64,000 nucleotides of DNA. Origin: an unidentified bacterial endosymbiont (GTDB taxonomy: Bacteria; Pseudomonadota; Gammaproteobacteria; Enterobacterales; Enterobacteriaceae). Positions 1-9,320 of the stretch are shown piece by piece. Under the pieces are notes generated by a model that had not been told where the DNA came from, ran no database searches, and saw only the letters and a list, made by a program, of their open reading frames with translations. The position numbers and the translations under genes were made by a program. The stretch is taken from positions 3,844,001-3,908,000 of the forward strand of contig NZ_OU963893.1 of assembly GCF_918797525.1 (NCBI RefSeq). Direction: 5' to 3'. The stretch's first letter is position 1. Every line of letters starts with the position of its first letter.

Positions 1-206
1 AACATTTGATTGTTTATCCCTGGAGATAATAGTTGGTGAACGGAATGTCATAATATTATTCCTTATAGCATTGAACAATTAATGAATGTTTAATTTAAAA
101 CCTTCGTGAGTAACGTATTTAATATGATTTTTTCTCCGTACCTCCATTAGCTTTGGCTCTATCGTATTAACGGCAGCGGATCAGCTGAAGTTGCACTGTC
201 TATTTT
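1..206. other. AT-rich left edge, no gene seen
   Basis: No open frame, RNA gene or clear repeat is visible. The stretch is AT-rich like the prophage and IS debris that follows, and probably belongs to the same decayed accessory DNA. Confidence 0.4.
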
Positions 207-748
207 TTAGGCAGTCAACAGATAAAACTTTCCTGCCGTGATAATCCCTCTCCTACTGAGTGATGAAGCTGACCTTTCCGTAGCATGTGGATAATTTCCA
301 TACCACACGAGATAGTCTGTTGAACCCGTCATTACTTTTATCAGGCGTTCAGTGTCGCGGTGGTCCTGCTCCATGAAATTGATCAGATAGTTATTCTGCC
401 TGAATTCAATACAGTTATCTTTCTTGCTGCCAGTATTTAGTTCTGCAAGGGCAGCAATGTTTGTAGAGATTTTAACGATGGCTACTACTATCACGGATAG
501 CCTTGCGAAAGAAATGCAGGGCTGCAGCTGTATCTCGATTCGCGTGAGCAGGAAATAATGGTCTGCCCGTCGGAGTCAACGGCCCGGCACCGGTATTTCC
601 ACTGGCCCTTAACTTTGATATACGTTGCGTCCAGTCCCCCGAGACGATGTTTATATCGGCGGAACACTCTATCCAGAAGCGTCACCATGCGGATACCCCA
701 CCGGTGTAGGGTGGAATGATCAACGATGAAATTCCGCTCTGCCATCAT
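207..748 (-). pseudogene. IS6-family transposase remnant
   Basis: Two overlapping minus-strand frames together resemble the DDE transposase of the IS6 family. The upstream part (748 to about 491) carries a segment typical of the first catalytic region (LDATYIKVKGQWKYRCRAVD). The downstream part (494 to 207) carries the later block with ALAELN, RQNNYL and EQDHRD. The change of frame near 491, the missing N terminus and the lack of recognisable terminal inverted repeats show an inactive remnant. Recognised from family motifs only; which IS6 member it was cannot be said. It lies at the outer edge of the thrW accessory region. Confidence 0.6.
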
Positions 749-898
749 CCCGTCAGGGAATAGCTTTGTGCATTGATTCTTTGCTTTATATAAAAAGGAT
801 GACGTTTTTAATTAATGTTTTTCCGTGCATGTTCCACGCTTCCTGTGCCAGGATTGACAGTTCCTACTCTCGTAATTGCTACTTTCAACCCTGACATA

Positions 899-1273
899 TC
901 AACATCCATTTAAGTGCGGTTTATAATTTTTATTAATCCGTACTCTGACGTTGACATAACAAAACCATTTTATCCTTTTATTTTTAGTGAGTGCTCCATC
1001 GACTAATGATTTCATTCTTAAAAATACTGTGATGATTAATGCACTACAAACAAATGCCCCTAACGTTCGTTCTTCTGTATTAATGGCAGGCACCAGGCTG
1101 TTGATAATGTCTAATGATACATCAGCTCCAATAAATCCCATTGAGAATGAGATGAAGAAAGCTACACGTTTCTTTTTTTTGTTAAAACATCGCGCATTGA
1201 TTATGAAGCACAACGCTCCAGAAAAAGATGCAGTTATAACAGAAAAATCAAATTCATATATTGCAGTTATCAT
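899..1273 (-). CDS. Small membrane protein, probable phage holin-like
   Basis: A 124-residue protein with two or three hydrophobic stretches (about residues 9-27, 36-58 and 69-86) separated by short basic loops and ending in a basic tail. Size and layout fit a phage holin, the small membrane protein that releases endolysin, and the sequence resembles putative holins of enterobacterial prophages. The start is supported by AGGAG about seven bases upstream. It lies next to an endolysin fragment (1870-2020) but on the opposite strand, so the lysis cassette has been rearranged or the two come from different phages. The reading frame is intact; whether it is expressed is unknown. Another small membrane protein remains possible. 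Confidence 0.5.
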   Translation of the reverse strand: MITAIYEFDFSVITASFSGALCFIINARCFNKKKKRVAFFISFSMGFIGADVSLDIINSLVPAINTEERTLGAFVCSALIITVFLRMKSLVDGALTKNKRIKWFCYVNVRVRINKNYKPHLNGC

Positions 1274-1869
1274 AAGCTTTCTCCTGCATATCTATCAAAA
1301 ATCATCGCAAAAATGTCGTCATATCATCTTAAAGCCCTATTTAATAAATTTCTTCTGGAGGAGAACCTATACATAATTCTTATAAAAAGATAACTGTTAT
1401 TACCGATCGTAAGTAGCTGCATCGATAGGCGGTAACTATTAAATGATTTATAACGATCGATGTAAGTGATTCAAACCAAAAAAAATAAATATGTAAGCGA
1501 CTGATAATTAACTAAAATAATATATATATGATATATTATAACAACAGCAAAGAGGTTAAGGTTTGTTTATGGAAAGAAAGAATAGAATCATGTATGCATT
1601 GTTTTTTTAACGAATTAATTTAATTAATTTATACCTCAAAATAAATATATACGCGTTTCTTACCCTTATCCCAGGCATGATACGTCTCATTTTTATAAAT
1701 CTTATAACAAATGAGAGTTTGCAGATTTGTTGTTTGCTTGTTATTTTTTAACAAATATATATATTTTAATTAAACAAACCTTCATTAGTTCTTTTTTTTA
1801 ACTCTGGTGCTATGTGCAATGTAAAATACACCCTATGATTGATTTCCAGACATAGCCAAGGTACTGTCC
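1274..1869. other. AT-rich gene-free stretch
   Basis: About 600 bases, very AT-rich, with no convincing open frame. The part nearest 1273 holds the ribosome binding site, and presumably the promoter, of the holin-like gene. Nothing else is recognisable. Confidence 0.4.
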
Positions 1870-2020
1870 ATGCCGTTTATATCGAATACCGGGAAGTTAG
1901 ATACTCATCTTTGTGCATTTTTAGATATGATTGCCTGATCAGAAGGGACATCAAAGAACGTTCATCCGTTGACCAAAAAAGATGGCTATGATGTTATTGT
2001 TACCGGAGTCAGTTGATCTT
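1870..2020 (+). pseudogene. Lambda R-type endolysin fragment
   Basis: Read on the plus strand from the ATG at 1870, the translation contains AFLDMIA, then a TGA stop, SEGTS, HPLTK and GYDVIVTGV. This is the N-terminal signature of lambda R-type endolysins (AFLDMLAWSEGT...GYDVIVGG), the lytic transglycosylases that cut peptidoglycan at host lysis. The TGA stands where the family has Trp, so a TGG has mutated. A second stop follows within 30 codons and the rest is not recognisable. A dead fragment of a prophage lysis gene that supports reading this edge of the window as a prophage remnant. Confidence 0.65.
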
Positions 2021-2282
2021 ACCCAGAAATAGTAGACATGCGTCTGCACGCTGCAACTAACCTGACATCTTCAAGATTTAATCAATCCCACGGGGTGATC
2101 CATAGCATCTTAACGCCGCTTTATATGCAGGATTATTTTCGCCATCTGAAGTAGCGGATCATTTTTCTTTTCCTGGCATCTATCGCTTTAAAATGCATCA
2201 CAGTGATACGACAATGCACTTTCAAAATGAAATGATCCAACAACACCATGCTAAGTAATTAATTGATTTTAAATGACTAATA
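2021..2282. other. Decayed sequence between lysin and integrase remnants
   Basis: Broken by stops in all frames. Probably prophage remnant, but no family is recognisable. Confidence 0.35.
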
Positions 2283-3352
2283 GCTAAAGAAGCGTTAGCC
2301 TGCATGATAAGTCAAAGATAACATTCTGTTTTATAAGTATGTTCGGTGAGGCTCCAAAGAAACTTTTCAAAGAGGCTTGCATTCGCTGGCTAAGGGAGAA
2401 GGAGGATAAGAAGAGCATCGATGATGATAAGAGCATCATCACGTTCTGGCTGCAGTTCTTCGGGGAGACGATCCTCTCCGATATAACCACGCAGAAAATA
2501 ATGGAGGCGGTAGACGGAATGGAAAACCGCCGCCATCGCCTGAACAGGGAGATGAGCCGGGACAGGTGTTTAAGACTTTCCAAACCAGTACCGGAGTATA
2601 TGCCAAAACTGGCGACGAAAGGAACGAGAACCAGACACCTGGCAATACTGCGGGCGATCCTCAATCTGGCTGTTGAATGGCAGTGGCTTGATAAGGCTCC
2701 GAAGATATCAACGCCGCGTATCAAGAACGGTCGTATCCGTTGGCTGACGGAAGAAGAATCGAAGCGTCTGTTTGCAGAGATAGCGCCCCATTTCTTCCCT
2801 GTCGTTAAGTTTGCCATTACCACAGGACTGTGCAGATCAAATGTGACAGATCTGGAATGGTCTCAGGTGGACCTTGATAAGCGCATGGCATAGATGCACC
2901 CGGACGAAACGAAAGCAGGTAATGCGATCGGCGTTCCGTTGAATGAAACGGCATGCGGAATACTGAGGAAGCAGCAGGGATTGCATAATAGGTGGGTGTT
3001 CGTTCACACGACCCCGGGCTACAGGAGTGATGGGTCGAATACGGCAGCTGTGAGGAAAATGCGCACAGACAGCAATAAGGCATGGAAGGGAGCACTAAAG
3101 CGGGCAGGCATTAGCAATTTCCGCTTCCATGACCTGAGACATACCTGGGCAAGTTGGTTGGTACAGTCCGGCGTTTCACTTCTGGCCCTGAAGGAAATGG
3201 GCGGGTGGGAGACTCTGGAAATGGTTCAAAGATATGCGCATTTATCTGCAGGTCACCTGACCGAACATGCGAGCAAAATTGACGCAATTATTGGACTCAA
3301 TGTCACAAATACGGCACAAGAGAAGAATGTAGTTTATATAAATGTGAGGTAA
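2283..3352 (+). pseudogene. int: P22-type phage integrase, inactivated
   Basis: Closely follows P22 Int, a tyrosine recombinase that inserts the prophage into thr[47 protein letters not shown] and [14 protein letters not shown], ending with RYAHLS. It is dead three ways. The N-terminal arm-binding part is missing or out of frame (homology starts near 2283 as KEALA, loses a base near 2302, then continues as HDKSK). The first catalytic Arg of TGLRRSN reads Cys (TGC, 2830-2832). An in-frame TAG at 2891-2893 replaces the Trp of the family's AW motif. The ATG at 2339 is therefore not a true start. The later HxxR and Tyr remain. The 3' end lies 14 bases from an att-like sequence, as expected for lambdoid integrases. 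Confidence 0.85.
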
Positions 3353-3366
3353 CTATTTGATTCTAA

Positions 3367-3382
3367 TGGTGCGATAATAGGA
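3367..3382. repeat. Degenerate att site, partial copy of thrW 3' end
   Basis: TGGTGCGATAATAGGA matches the 3' end of the tRNA-Thr gene at 17426-17442 (TGGTGCCGATAATAGGA) in the same orientation except for one missing base. It lies directly beyond the P22-type integrase and about 14 kb from the tRNA, so it can be read as the far attachment site of the inner element, the old att of the outer prophage, or both. The match is short, but its place beside an integrase of a thrW-using family makes chance unlikely. Confidence 0.6.
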
Positions 3383-3442
3383 ACAAAACAACCAACACAA
3401 AGTCATTGATTTTTAATCACTTTATTTTATTCGATCTTTTAG

Positions 3443-3481
3443 CATACCCCCATAAGTACCCCCAGATGTTTGTATGCGGGA
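3443..3481 (-). other. Relic of an integrase start region
   Basis: The paired ACCCCC blocks here (acccccataagtaccccc) resemble acccccgaatgtaccccc at 17292-17309, just upstream of the inner integrase start. On the minus strand an ATG opens a short frame that stops after about 20 codons. This may be what is left of the 5' end of another thrW-type integrase. Weak evidence. Confidence 0.35.
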
Positions 3482-3625
3482 CATAAGTTGAGATCTGAGT
3501 AACGAGGTCTATCACTACAATTTGCTCTGATTAGGTGCCTTACCTACATGGGTATGTTGTTCAGGTCTTTTTTTTAGTAGCGCTCAAAAGTATCAGGTAT
3601 CAGCCCTAGCGATTGATACCACTCA

Positions 3626-3659
3626 CCCATTTTTAAATGGGGCTGGCATTTGCCAGCCC
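3626..3659 (-). terminator. Stem-loops after the 442-residue gene
   Basis: A perfect 9-bp stem (GGGCTGGCA / TGCCAGCCC, 3640-3659) lies beside a second repeat (CCCATTT / AAATGGG). Both are about 55 bases downstream of the minus-strand gene ending at 3712. The T tract is weak, so termination is likely but not certain. Confidence 0.5.
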
Positions 3660-3711
3660 TCCTCATCCCTAACACCCTAAACTCATCGTCCAAATTTAAA
3701 ACCTCTTCACT

Positions 3712-5040
3712 TCACGACTTTAAGTAATGATCGTAAGCTGCTTTAACTCCACTGGGAACGCTCGCTGGATCAATCAAAGCAAGAGTGGCTTTAAATCTGG
3801 CACGACAGGACTGTAATGTGTTTACACGGCGTCCAAGGCTATTGTCATTGTTGCTTGCCAAACGAATCATCGTTGCTATTTCCCTTGGGGAAAAGTTACG
3901 AATTAATTGTTCATAACTTGTAGCTGCCGCCCAGCAAACACCGTAACCATTGCCAATGTAGCAGCAGACAACTACTTGTACGAATTGCTCTTGTGCCGTT
4001 TCCGGTACAGCTCCGTGCAGCGACAATTCTAATAGTCGCTCTGCAAATGGCGGCTCATTGTAGAAATTATTTGTTCCGTTATGTACATTCCAAAGACGCT
4101 CAATGGCTCGGTAGAAGACGGCATGTTGCTCAGACTCATTTAGCAGAGTCAAAAGACCAAGCTTCTCGAAGAACTGGAGAGATGCAGCATGACGTGGCTC
4201 ATCTCCTTTTGCTGCGTACTCGCTATGCTTGTTAACGAGATCTGAGCGAAGAGATGCAGTAAAAATTTCTTTTAGTGAACCACCTATATCCAATGCGTTC
4301 AACCGCGACGGTTCTGATGTATTTGGGTCACAATAGATGCCATGTACCATTCCAACCAACATCTGACGCTGAGCATCGTGTGTCTCTGTAAGTCTTTGCA
4401 CCCATATATCATGCTGGTTAGCATTAAATCTTGCACCTTTAACAGCGGAGATGAATGCACCAATGTCTACTCCTTTCGGAGACGATGCATCAGCCAAGGC
4501 ATAACGAACACATCGGTTTAGAAACGTTGTGAACTCTCGGTCATTAACGCTGCCCATTGTCGGGTGGGCGGCTGAAAAGTTATTGCGAACTTCTCGACAT
4601 TGATCGAGGAAAAAGAACCCATCTTCGTTAACTAAGTTTAATTTGAGTGCAAGTTCAAGGAGTCGGCTATCTTGAAGTTCCAATAGATGCCTTTCTTCGA
4701 AGTCCGATTGCAAGATCTGCGCGACAATAGGTAGGCCAAAGTTCCTTACTTTTGTTCTCAATTGAAGGATGGCGGCGTTCCATGCGTAATTCATTGCCCC
4801 ATCAAATAGACCAGTGCTAACAGCAACGCACATTCTGGCTACCAACTCACCACGAAGATCTGGTGGAATTTCACGCAATTCACGGGGAAGATCGCGCCAT
4901 GCATACTGAATTTCCTCATCGCTTGCCAGTACATCGCGGGGTATCCCCAATGATGCAGTGAGTGCAGAAATCGCTGGCAGAACAGTTGTTGGTAATGCCG
5001 GAAGTATCGGCTCTGGTAGTTTTGGTACGATAGCTGACAA
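3712..5040 (-). CDS. Uncharacterised 442-residue island protein
   Basis: I do not recognise the family. The start is a TTG at 5040 with an excellent ribosome binding site (AAAAGGAG, seven bases upstream) and no competing ATG. The N terminus is Pro-rich (PKLPEPILPALP); the rest looks soluble and mainly helical, with no signal peptide or membrane span. Around residues 150-160 the segment REVRNNFSAAHP has the Arg-x6-His pattern and RN pair seen in HEPN ribonuclease folds, which are frequent in anti-phage and toxin proteins. This is suggestive only. It sits alone on the minus strand inside the thrW element, separated from the ietAS defence genes by IS3 debris, so cargo with a defence role is plausible but unproven. 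Confidence 0.7.
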   Translation of the reverse strand: MSAIVPKLPEPILPALPTTVLPAISALTASLGIPRDVLASDEEIQYAWRDLPRELREIPPDLRGELVARMCVAVSTGLFDGAMNYAWNAAILQLRTKVRNFGLPIVAQILQSDFEERHLLELQDSRLLELALKLNLVNEDGFFFLDQCREVRNNFSAAHPTMGSVNDREFTTFLNRCVRYALADASSPKGVDIGAFISAVKGARFNANQHDIWVQRLTETHDAQRQMLVGMVHGIYCDPNTSEPSRLNALDIGGSLKEIFTASLRSDLVNKHSEYAAKGDEPRHAASLQFFEKLGLLTLLNESEQHAVFYRAIERLWNVHNGTNNFYNEPPFAERLLELSLHGAVPETAQEQFVQVVVCCYIGNGYGVCWAAATSYEQLIRNFSPREIATMIRLASNNDNSLGRRVNTLQSCRARFKATLALIDPASVPSGVKAAYDHYLKS

Positions 5041-5218
5041 GTTTAGACTCCTTTTAATTCGCTTTGATTGTGATGCCTAATTTAGATCAGATAAATTTTA
5101 GAATAAGATAAATATGCGTAATTGTGTGTTACTTGACTACCTTTTAGCATTTTTCTTTGACGACTATTTGCAAAGTGGACAGCCTCCACAACCGTAGACA
5201 TTTCTTGTCCTTACTCTG

Positions 5219-5640
5219 CTAGGCCTGTTCAAAGGCCTCCGTACTGACACCCCCGAGATGAATGTGGCAACGGACCCGGTAATAGAGGATTTCAATGTAA
5301 TTGAAGATGTCGCCGCGGGCTGTATGCGTACCCATTTTGGTTCACCACGCTTTTTGAGGCTTCCGGGTTTTCAGCCATCAGCCTGAACTCTTCTAGGTTA
5401 TTCAGGAATCTATGAGGTCATTCGCTGTTATATTCCTTCAGCCAGCACTCTGTGATTTTCCGGGCTTCATTCAGGGTCCTGAACAGATAAAAATCCAAGA
5501 TTGCTGTCCGGTAAGTCCAGTTGAACCGCTCAATAAACATGTTCTGTATCGACTTGCCCGGCTTGGTAAATTCCAGCAACACTCCATGTTCTTCAACCCA
5601 TTGTGACAGTGAGACCAGTTCCGCTCCGTTTTCCATCCGT
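5219..5640 (-). mobile_element. Remnants of two IS3-family transposases
   Basis: Two minus-strand fragments of OrfB-type IS3 transposases lie back to back. The downstream one (about 5219-5335) reads ARGDIFNYIEILYY...HLGGVSTEAFEQA, the usual C-terminal end. The other (about 5336-5640) reads VEEHGVLLEFTKPGKSIQN and FIERFNWTYR, the region before the catalytic Glu of a different subgroup. Both lack N-terminal parts and are interrupted by stops. Neither can be active. They mark past insertion events between the cargo genes of the thrW element. Confidence 0.65.
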
Positions 5641-5947
5641 ATCTTCCGCGGGTAACCAAGCTAACCTTAGTCCAGACAGCACGTATTATGCTGAAATTCC
5701 TCTTATTAATGGAACAGCATTTTTTGAGAGGGTCATACGTTAGAAATCGATTGGGACGCTCGTCAGAGCAAAGTAGGTGGGAAACGATAAAACACAACTT
5801 TCGGCACTGTAAAAAAACACAGTAGCTACTGACAACATGGATGAAACTGTCTATAATGCATAAAAACGCAAAAAACAGACATTAAAATTATGATTTTTTG
5901 CCTTTAAATAACATGAAGTTACGCAAATTATTGACCAAGGTGCACAA
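5641..5947. other. Gap before ietA
   Basis: The left part may be further IS debris. The right part (about 5810-5940) is AT-rich and presumably carries the ietAS promoter. No gene is recognised. Confidence 0.4.
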
Positions 5948-7063
5948 ATGACTTTAGATTTAGTCAGTTTAATCAAGTTATCTCTTGAAGGGAATGAGAA
6001 AGACTTACGGCTCTATCTAGCTAAACATGTCCGCTCATTAAGAAAGAGTGACCCCCAGCTTGCATTGAAAATCGAAGAGTTGCTAAAACTGAACCCTGCC
6101 CGTTCCCATGATGTTATGCGTAAGGAGCCATCCTCTTACGATTTTCAAGGCACTACTACTGATGAAGTTATGCCCCACTCGCTGTTGAAAATGTCATCAA
6201 CTCCAACCAATTCTGACACCCCCCTTTTACAGGGTCAGGTAAAAAAGCAGCTTGAACAAGTTTTACTGGAACGAGAAAAAAGCGAACTGTTGACTCGCCA
6301 CGGACTAGTACCTGCTAAATCGTTAATTTTCAGCGGCCCTCCTGGTGTAGGAAAAACAATGACGGCTCAGTGGCTGTCTCAAAAGCTTGAACTCCCGCTG
6401 TATACGCTAGACCTAACGACGGTGATGAGTAGCTTCTTGGGTCGGACTGGTAGCAATCTTCGCAGCGTAATTGATTACGCCAAATCTCACCCATCAATTT
6501 TACTACTTGATGAAATTGATGCTATTGCCAAAAAACGTACTGATGAGGCCGACGTAGGCGAACTAAAGCGCCTTGTCACTATCATGTTGCAAGAATTAGA
6601 AGATTGGCCATCCAGCGGTTTATTGATCGCTGCAACTAATCACCCGGAGCTCGTTGATCCGGCACTTTGGCGACGTTTTGATCTTGAAATTACTTTTCAA
6701 CTACCTGACGATGCACAAGTTGCCGAAGCTGTGCGTCTGTTCGCTGGAGATGAGTTCAATATATTAGCACCTTGGTATGACCTTCTGAAAGAAAGCCTTC
6801 GAGGTCAGTCATACAGCAACATTAAGCGTGAAATCTCGCAATTACGCAGACTTTATATACTGCGTCCAGAGCATTTTGAAGCAGACTTGATTGCACAACT
6901 GGATTTTGATGCCACGAAGAAAACCAAGGCCGAAAAAATCAGCTTCGCAGTCAGACTAGTTCGTGAATATGGTCTCACACAGCAAAAGGCCGCAAAAATC
7001 GCGAATATAAGCAGGGATACAATTCGAAAACATCTAATGGCAAAGGAGATGAGTAATGACTGA
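5948..7063 (+). CDS. ietA: IetA-like AAA ATPase of the IetAS defence pair
   Basis: A 371-residue AAA+ ATPase. Visible motifs: Walker A GPPGVGKT (130-137), Walker B LLLDEID (185-191), sensor-1 Asn in ATNHPE (about 231) and WRRFD with the arginine finger (241-245). The first 110 residues are a family-specific N terminus. The C terminus (about 336-365) reads like a helix-turn-helix (GLTQQKAAKIANISRDTIRKH), unusual for such ATPases. An AAA ATPase followed directly by a subtilisin-like protease is the IetA/IetS arrangement, first described as causing plasmid incompatibility in rhizobial-type plasmids and later reported as anti-phage defence. The gene overlaps ietS by eight bases, so the two are translationally coupled. 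AAGGTG lies six bases before the ATG. Confidence 0.8.
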   Translation: MTLDLVSLIKLSLEGNEKDLRLYLAKHVRSLRKSDPQLALKIEELLKLNPARSHDVMRKEPSSYDFQGTTTDEVMPHSLLKMSSTPTNSDTPLLQGQVKKQLEQVLLEREKSELLTRHGLVPAKSLIFSGPPGVGKTMTAQWLSQKLELPLYTLDLTTVMSSFLGRTGSNLRSVIDYAKSHPSILLLDEIDAIAKKRTDEADVGELKRLVTIMLQELEDWPSSGLLIAATNHPELVDPALWRRFDLEITFQLPDDAQVAEAVRLFAGDEFNILAPWYDLLKESLRGQSYSNIKREISQLRRLYILRPEHFEADLIAQLDFDATKKTKAEKISFAVRLVREYGLTQQKAAKIANISRDTIRKHLMAKEMSND

Positions 7064-9257
7064 AAAGCGAAACTACATTATCGGCAAGGCAGAAGTGTTA
7101 GCATCCCATACTCCCCCGCCGAAAATAAATCCTAAGTCGGATCCGATTTATACCTTTCAAGAGGTAATGGGGAGGTTAAAACCTCAGTTTGAGCAGACAG
7201 TCAGCAAGTTGAATGCATTAGACGACAGTCTCTGTCCCAAAGATTTTGCAGTTGCGACTATTACTCTACATCCATCTTACATTGCAAAAGGGCATTTTCC
7301 CCGAGCACTTTTCAAAGAAATGGCCGTACGCTCCATCGGGAGTAAGGGTGTCGAAGTACTACCCGATCGGTGGACGAGAACAGGTCCACCAGTAAAGTCA
7401 CCGACAACTAAAATATTTGTAGCTGGCAAAAGAGACCGGCTAACGGCGTTTAGTAAAGAGTTAGAACATTTTACTGAAACAAGCAGAGGAGGCGCTGACC
7501 TTTTCCGTGTTTGGAACATTTCAGAACCAGACAATAATGAAAAGGTTAAAAAAAATCCCGATGCTTTTGAGGGATATTGGGAAGTTGGATTACAACTTAT
7601 GCCAGTGGGAAACAGTGAGTTTATCAAAACCGCATTCGTTGATTACGCACATGAACTAGGGTTTGAAACCAAAGAAGAAATGGCTATTGAAGTTGGTAAT
7701 CTCTGGTTCATGCCTATTGCAGGCTCAGATAATCAACTGGTCCAACTTGCATCCTTTTCATTCGTTCGCGTAGTCCGGCCTTTGCCAGCTATGAGATCGT
7801 TTAGGCCTATAACCCGAGGGGTACCAGTTGGCGCTGACATAAATTTGCCTGAAGTACAGCCTTACGCCTCAGATGTGCGTGTTGCCATTCTAGATGGTGG
7901 ACTACCTGAAAAGCATGTGCTTGAGCCTTGGGTCACTAACTATTCTCTAGCTGATACTACAGCAGATGATCACGTTGACGGTCCCTCTCACGGATTGGGT
8001 GTTACTTCGGCATTCCTTTTTGGGCCGCTTTGGCCTGGAGAAAAAGCAAGCCGCCCTTTCTCATATGTTGATCATCATCGGATTCTTGACAGTAATATTG
8101 GCGGAGAGGATCCTTACGAACTTTATCGTACGCTGTCACATCTCGAAGATATTCTGCTATCCCGCCAGTATGAATTTTTGAACCTAAGCCTCGGCCCTGC
8201 ACTACCTATAGATGATGATGAAATTCATCCATGGACATCTCTCATTGATACGTATCTTGCAGACGGCGATACATTCCTCACTATAGCTGCCGGAAATAAT
8301 GGAGATAGCAAGGGTTCACTTGGCCTTAATCGTATTCAAGTACCTTCAGATTGTGTCAATGCACTATCCGTTGGAGCCACTGACCAAGTTGATACAGGGT
8401 GGAAGCGCGCACCATACAGTGCTGTTGGCCCGGGACGCTCACCAGGATTGGTTAAACCTGATCTTGTTGCATTTGGAGGAACGCCCAGACAGTACTTCCA
8501 TGTGCCAAGTGCTACGGATTCCAACAAACTGGTACCAACCTGTGGAACCAGCTTTTCAGCGCCTTTTTTATTACGTTATGCCGTAGGTATTCGAGCAATC
8601 CTTGGACATGATATTTCACCACTCGCAATCAAAGCTCTGCTAATCAATGCAGCTGAGCGTGCAGACCATGAAAAGGGAGATGTGGGATGGGGCAAAGTGC
8701 CAGAATCAATAAATGAAATCATCGAGTCCCCTGACGGAACTGCCCGAATCCTTTACCAAGGTGAGCTAACACCAGGGAAATATTTACGCGTACCTTTGCC
8801 AATCCCTGAAACAGGAATTAATGGCAAAGTGAAAATTCGGGCTACTTGTTGTTTCTCAAGTCCGGTAGATCCTCAGGATACCTCAATGTATACACGTGCT
8901 GGTGTTGAAATTACATTCCGCCCTGATCCTGAAAAAACCCAGTCTTTTTTCAAGCAGAAAACTGTCGCCACAGAAGCAGAATTGCGTGCAGATGCGGGAA
9001 AATGGGAGTCGGTTCTTAGTGCAGAACTGAATAAAGTCGGCAACAAATTACTACGACCTTGCTTTGAAATTCACTATATGGCGCGTGAAGGTGGAGATCA
9101 AATCGATGGTTCTAAAGCGGCAAGTATACGATATGCATTCGTAGTTTCGCTCGAGTCGCCCAAAACACCGAATATTTTCTCCGGAATACTCGAGTCGGAT
9201 GCACGATTAGTTGAAATTCAACCTAGAATTCCTGTACCAATCCCTATTACTCTTTAA
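7056..9257 (+). CDS. ietS: IetS-like subtilisin-family protease of the IetAS pair
   Basis: A 733-residue S8 serine peptidase with an intact triad: Asp280 in VAILDGG, His312 in PSHGLGV, Ser499 in GTSFSAP, and the oxyanion Asn in AAGNNGD (about 414). About 270 residues precede the catalytic domain and 200 follow it. There is no signal peptide, so it is intracellular, unlike degradative subtilases. In the IetAS model the protease is presumed to be held in check or delivered by the ATPase and unleashed on infection; its target is unknown. The start overlaps the end of ietA, with AAGGAG eight bases upstream. A stem-loop terminator follows. Confidence 0.82.
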   Translation: MTEKRNYIIGKAEVLASHTPPPKINPKSDPIYTFQEVMGRLKPQFEQTVSKLNALDDSLCPKDFAVATITLHPSYIAKGHFPRALFKEMAVRSIGSKGVEVLPDRWTRTGPPVKSPTTKIFVAGKRDRLTAFSKELEHFTETSRGGADLFRVWNISEPDNNEKVKKNPDAFEGYWEVGLQLMPVGNSEFIKTAFVDYAHELGFETKEEMAIEVGNLWFMPIAGSDNQLVQLASFSFVRVVRPLPAMRSFRPITRGVPVGADINLPEVQPYASDVRVAILDGGLPEKHVLEPWVTNYSLADTTADDHVDGPSHGLGVTSAFLFGPLWPGEKASRPFSYVDHHRILDSNIGGEDPYELYRTLSHLEDILLSRQYEFLNLSLGPALPIDDDEIHPWTSLIDTYLADGDTFLTIAAGNNGDSKGSLGLNRIQVPSDCVNALSVGATDQVDTGWKRAPYSAVGPGRSPGLVKPDLVAFGGTPRQYFHVPSATDSNKLVPTCGTSFSAPFLLRYAVGIRAILGHDISPLAIKALLINAAERADHEKGDVGWGKVPESINEIIESPDGTARILYQGELTPGKYLRVPLPIPETGINGKVKIRATCCFSSPVDPQDTSMYTRAGVEITFRPDPEKTQSFFKQKTVATEAELRADAGKWESVLSAELNKVGNKLLRPCFEIHYMAREGGDQIDGSKAASIRYAFVVSLESPKTPNIFSGILESDARLVEIQPRIPVPIPITL

Positions 9258-9264
9258 TCCATTC

Positions 9265-9287
9265 TTGGCCCTTTACGGGGCCAATTT
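9265..9287 (+). terminator. Terminator after ietS
   Basis: TTGGCCC and GGGCCAA pair around a 6-base loop, followed by TTT. It lies between ietS and the convergent gene ending at 9321 and could serve both. Confidence 0.65.
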
Positions 9288-9320
9288 GGATCTACACTTT
9301 TTCATATTTTTCTTAAGTTA

